From Rheinheimera sp. D18 (GTDB lineage: Bacteria > Pseudomonadota > Gammaproteobacteria > Enterobacterales > Alteromonadaceae), in assembly GCF_004345025.1 (NCBI RefSeq), contig NZ_CP037745.1:1922001-1986000 (forward strand): DNA of 64,000 nucleotides. Direction: 5' to 3'. How positions within the stretch are numbered: the stretch's first letter is position 1; the number at the start of each line of letters is the position of its first letter. A program made the translations under genes and the position numbers. Positions 62,671 through 64,000 of this stretch are shown here, piece by piece. The notes under the pieces are model-generated. The model worked only from the letters and a program-made list of their open reading frames with translations, did no database searches and had not been told where the DNA came from.

Positions 62671-63201
62671 TTATAGTGGTGCCCGTGGTGCTAAACTTTG
62701 ATCTGCCGCAGCTGTAACTACTTCGCGTTGTTGTTGCACCAGCCAATTTAAACAAGCGGGTAATGGTTTTGGCAAACGCGCAATACCAATGCTATCTAGC
62801 AAGTTTTTGCAATACAAACCCAACTCGGTGTCACCTAGCATTAATAAGCGGCGGCGAAAAAACAGCGTATCAGGGTCAACGCTATTGTTAATCATTGCCA
62901 AGAAATCTGCCGAGCTAGCACGTATTAGCAAATCTTGCTGCGGGCTTTGCATATCAACCTTAAGCTGCTTGCCTTGTAACTGTATGGCAAAGCTTAACTG
63001 ATAGTCGCTTACCTCGATTACTACCGTTTTACCGGTTAAAAATGCCAGCTCGCCGGTTTTACATTCTGGGCGAAAAAAGCTGTTCAGCGCCAAGGATAAC
63101 AGGCTGGCTTGCAGCGGTTTGGGTGCATAGCGGTTAAGTTGTTGCATCAAAGTGGGTATACCCGCTACCAAATTATGGTTAACTCTTTTTATATCAATCA
63201 T
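62671..63201 (-). CDS. ubiT: Ubiquinone accessory factor UbiT (SCP2 domain)
   Basis: A 176-residue protein with an SCP2 lipid-binding domain (about 45-150): FFRPECKTGELAFLTGKTVVIEVSDYQLSFAIQ and DLLIRASSADFLAMINNSVDPDTLFFRRRLLMLGDTELGLYCKNLLD. UbiT binds ubiquinone precursors in the oxygen-independent pathway with UbiU and UbiV. It is divergent from ubiU, with about 105 bases between the starts, as in other gammaproteobacteria. Confidence 0.93.
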   Translation of the reverse strand: MIDIKRVNHNLVAGIPTLMQQLNRYAPKPLQASLLSLALNSFFRPECKTGELAFLTGKTVVIEVSDYQLSFAIQLQGKQLKVDMQSPQQDLLIRASSADFLAMINNSVDPDTLFFRRRLLMLGDTELGLYCKNLLDSIGIARLPKPLPACLNWLVQQQREVVTAAADQSLAPRAPL

Positions 63202-63307
63202 ATAGGCTTACTCCGGCGATATAGCACCCTATAATAAAACCACAGTTAACCCCGCCTGCGCTATAACCTGTCAGAGGTAGCAAGGTGGCAGCAACCTCAG
63301 GAACACT

Positions 63308-64000
63308 ATGGAACTGTTATGTCCGGCCGGAAGCATGCCAGCCTTAATCGCCGCAATTGAAAACGGTGCCGACGCGGTGTATGTGGGTTTAAAAGACGAT
63401 ACTAATGCTCGCCATTTTGCCGGCTTAAATTTTGATCAAGGCAAATTAGAACAGGCGGTGCGTTATGTGCACCAGCATGGCAAAAAAATACATGTCGCTA
63501 TTAATACTTTTGCCCACCCCGATAACTGGCAGCGCTGGCAACATGCGGTAGATAGCGCGGTTGCCGCCGGTGTTGACGTGCTTATTATTGCCGACATGGC
63601 CGTATTGGCCTACGCCGCCGAACGATACCCTTATGTAGAACGGCATTTATCGGTGCAAGCGTCGGCCACCAATGCCGCTGCTATTGAGTTTTATCGCCAG
63701 TTTGGCGTTAGCCGCGTGGTGCTACCGCGGGTGTTATCGTTACAACAAGTGCGCGCTTTGGCCCGTAGCTGCGATGTCGATTTAGAAGTATTTGCCTTTG
63801 GTAGCTTATGCATTATGGCCGAAGGCCGTTGTTATTTAAGCTCGTATATGACCGGTGAATCACCCAATACTGCGGGTGCCTGTTCGCCCGCTGCTTTTGT
63901 GCGCTGGGACGAGCAAGATGGCCATTTAGAGTCACGTTTAAACGGCATTTTAATTGACCGTTTTGCGCCATATGAAACTGCAGGTTACCCTACGTTGTGC
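63308..64000 (+). CDS. ubiU: Oxygen-independent ubiquinone hydroxylase subunit UbiU, partial
   Basis: The frame opens with ATG at 63308 and runs off the window end. It reads MELLCPAGSMPALIAAIENGADAVYVGL at the start and FAFGSLCIMAEGRCYLSSYMTGESPN in the middle, the U32 core with the Fe-S cysteines. UbiU works with UbiV to hydroxylate ubiquinone precursors without oxygen, using prephenate. ubiV would be expected just beyond the edge. About 231 of some 330 residues are visible. Confidence 0.93.
   Translation, partial: MELLCPAGSMPALIAAIENGADAVYVGLKDDTNARHFAGLNFDQGKLEQAVRYVHQHGKKIHVAINTFAHPDNWQRWQHAVDSAVAAGVDVLIIADMAVLAYAAERYPYVERHLSVQASATNAAAIEFYRQFGVSRVVLPRVLSLQQVRALARSCDVDLEVFAFGSLCIMAEGRCYLSSYMTGESPNTAGACSPAAFVRWDEQDGHLESRLNGILIDRFAPYETAGYPTLC

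Overview
The window reads as chromosome of a denitrifying gammaproteobacterium. Gene content and protein style (NarGHJI, quinol-dependent NorZ, NirK, NrdDG, UbiT/UbiU, MASE3-GGDEF-EAL, two chemoreceptors) suggest the Rheinheimera/Alishewanella/Arsukibacterium group, but that assignment is inference. Almost everything between 2.4 and 50 kb serves anaerobic nitrate respiration or supplies the molybdenum cofactor it needs.

Left part (0.4-25 kb). After two gene remnants come a DUF3087-like membrane protein and an MFS exporter. A Moco riboswitch leads into moaA-mobA-moaB-moaC-moaD-moaE, which converges on modABC (molybdate uptake). An Aer-like receptor, a MASE3-PAS-GGDEF-EAL protein, a YfhL-like ferredoxin, a double thioredoxin protein and trhP follow. 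A decayed stretch (truncated ThDP decarboxylase, truncated TonB receptor with a ModE-type operator, small Moco-fold protein) precedes modE. modE, moeA and narL form one leftward operon. narK lies between narL and narX and is inverted relative to both.

Middle (25-50 kb). narGHJI plus a parvulin gene sits behind a perfect FNR box and NarL-like heptamers. An AT-rich accessory island follows: an internally deleted IS3-family element that has broken a Fic gene, a calcium-binding RTX protein and two small membrane proteins. Then come nrdG-nrdD behind a perfect FNR box, a SirB2-like protein, norZ with an overlapping upstream small ORF, an HPP-CBS membrane protein, nirK-nirV-sco-cytochrome c, and a chemoreceptor with a NIT (nitrate/nitrite-sensing) domain. 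Together these cover nitrate to nitrite to NO to N2O. No nitrous oxide reductase is present here.

Right part (50.7-61.1 kb). This is an array of integron cassettes, all read leftward, with about a dozen attC sites and no integrase gene in the window (a CALIN-type array). Cargo includes a VOC protein, a Phd/ParE toxin-antitoxin pair, lipoproteins, small membrane proteins, a GIY-YIG-like protein, two proteins with HEPN-type R-x4-H motifs, and three copies of an ORF-poor cassette. At the promoter-proximal end is aadA2, a streptomycin/spectinomycin resistance cassette normally seen in class 1 integrons. The window closes with hemN, ubiT and the start of ubiU (oxygen-independent heme and ubiquinone synthesis), consistent with the anaerobic theme.

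Coordinates of genes follow the start codon judged best by ribosome binding site and family length. Regulatory site calls rest on consensus matching by eye.
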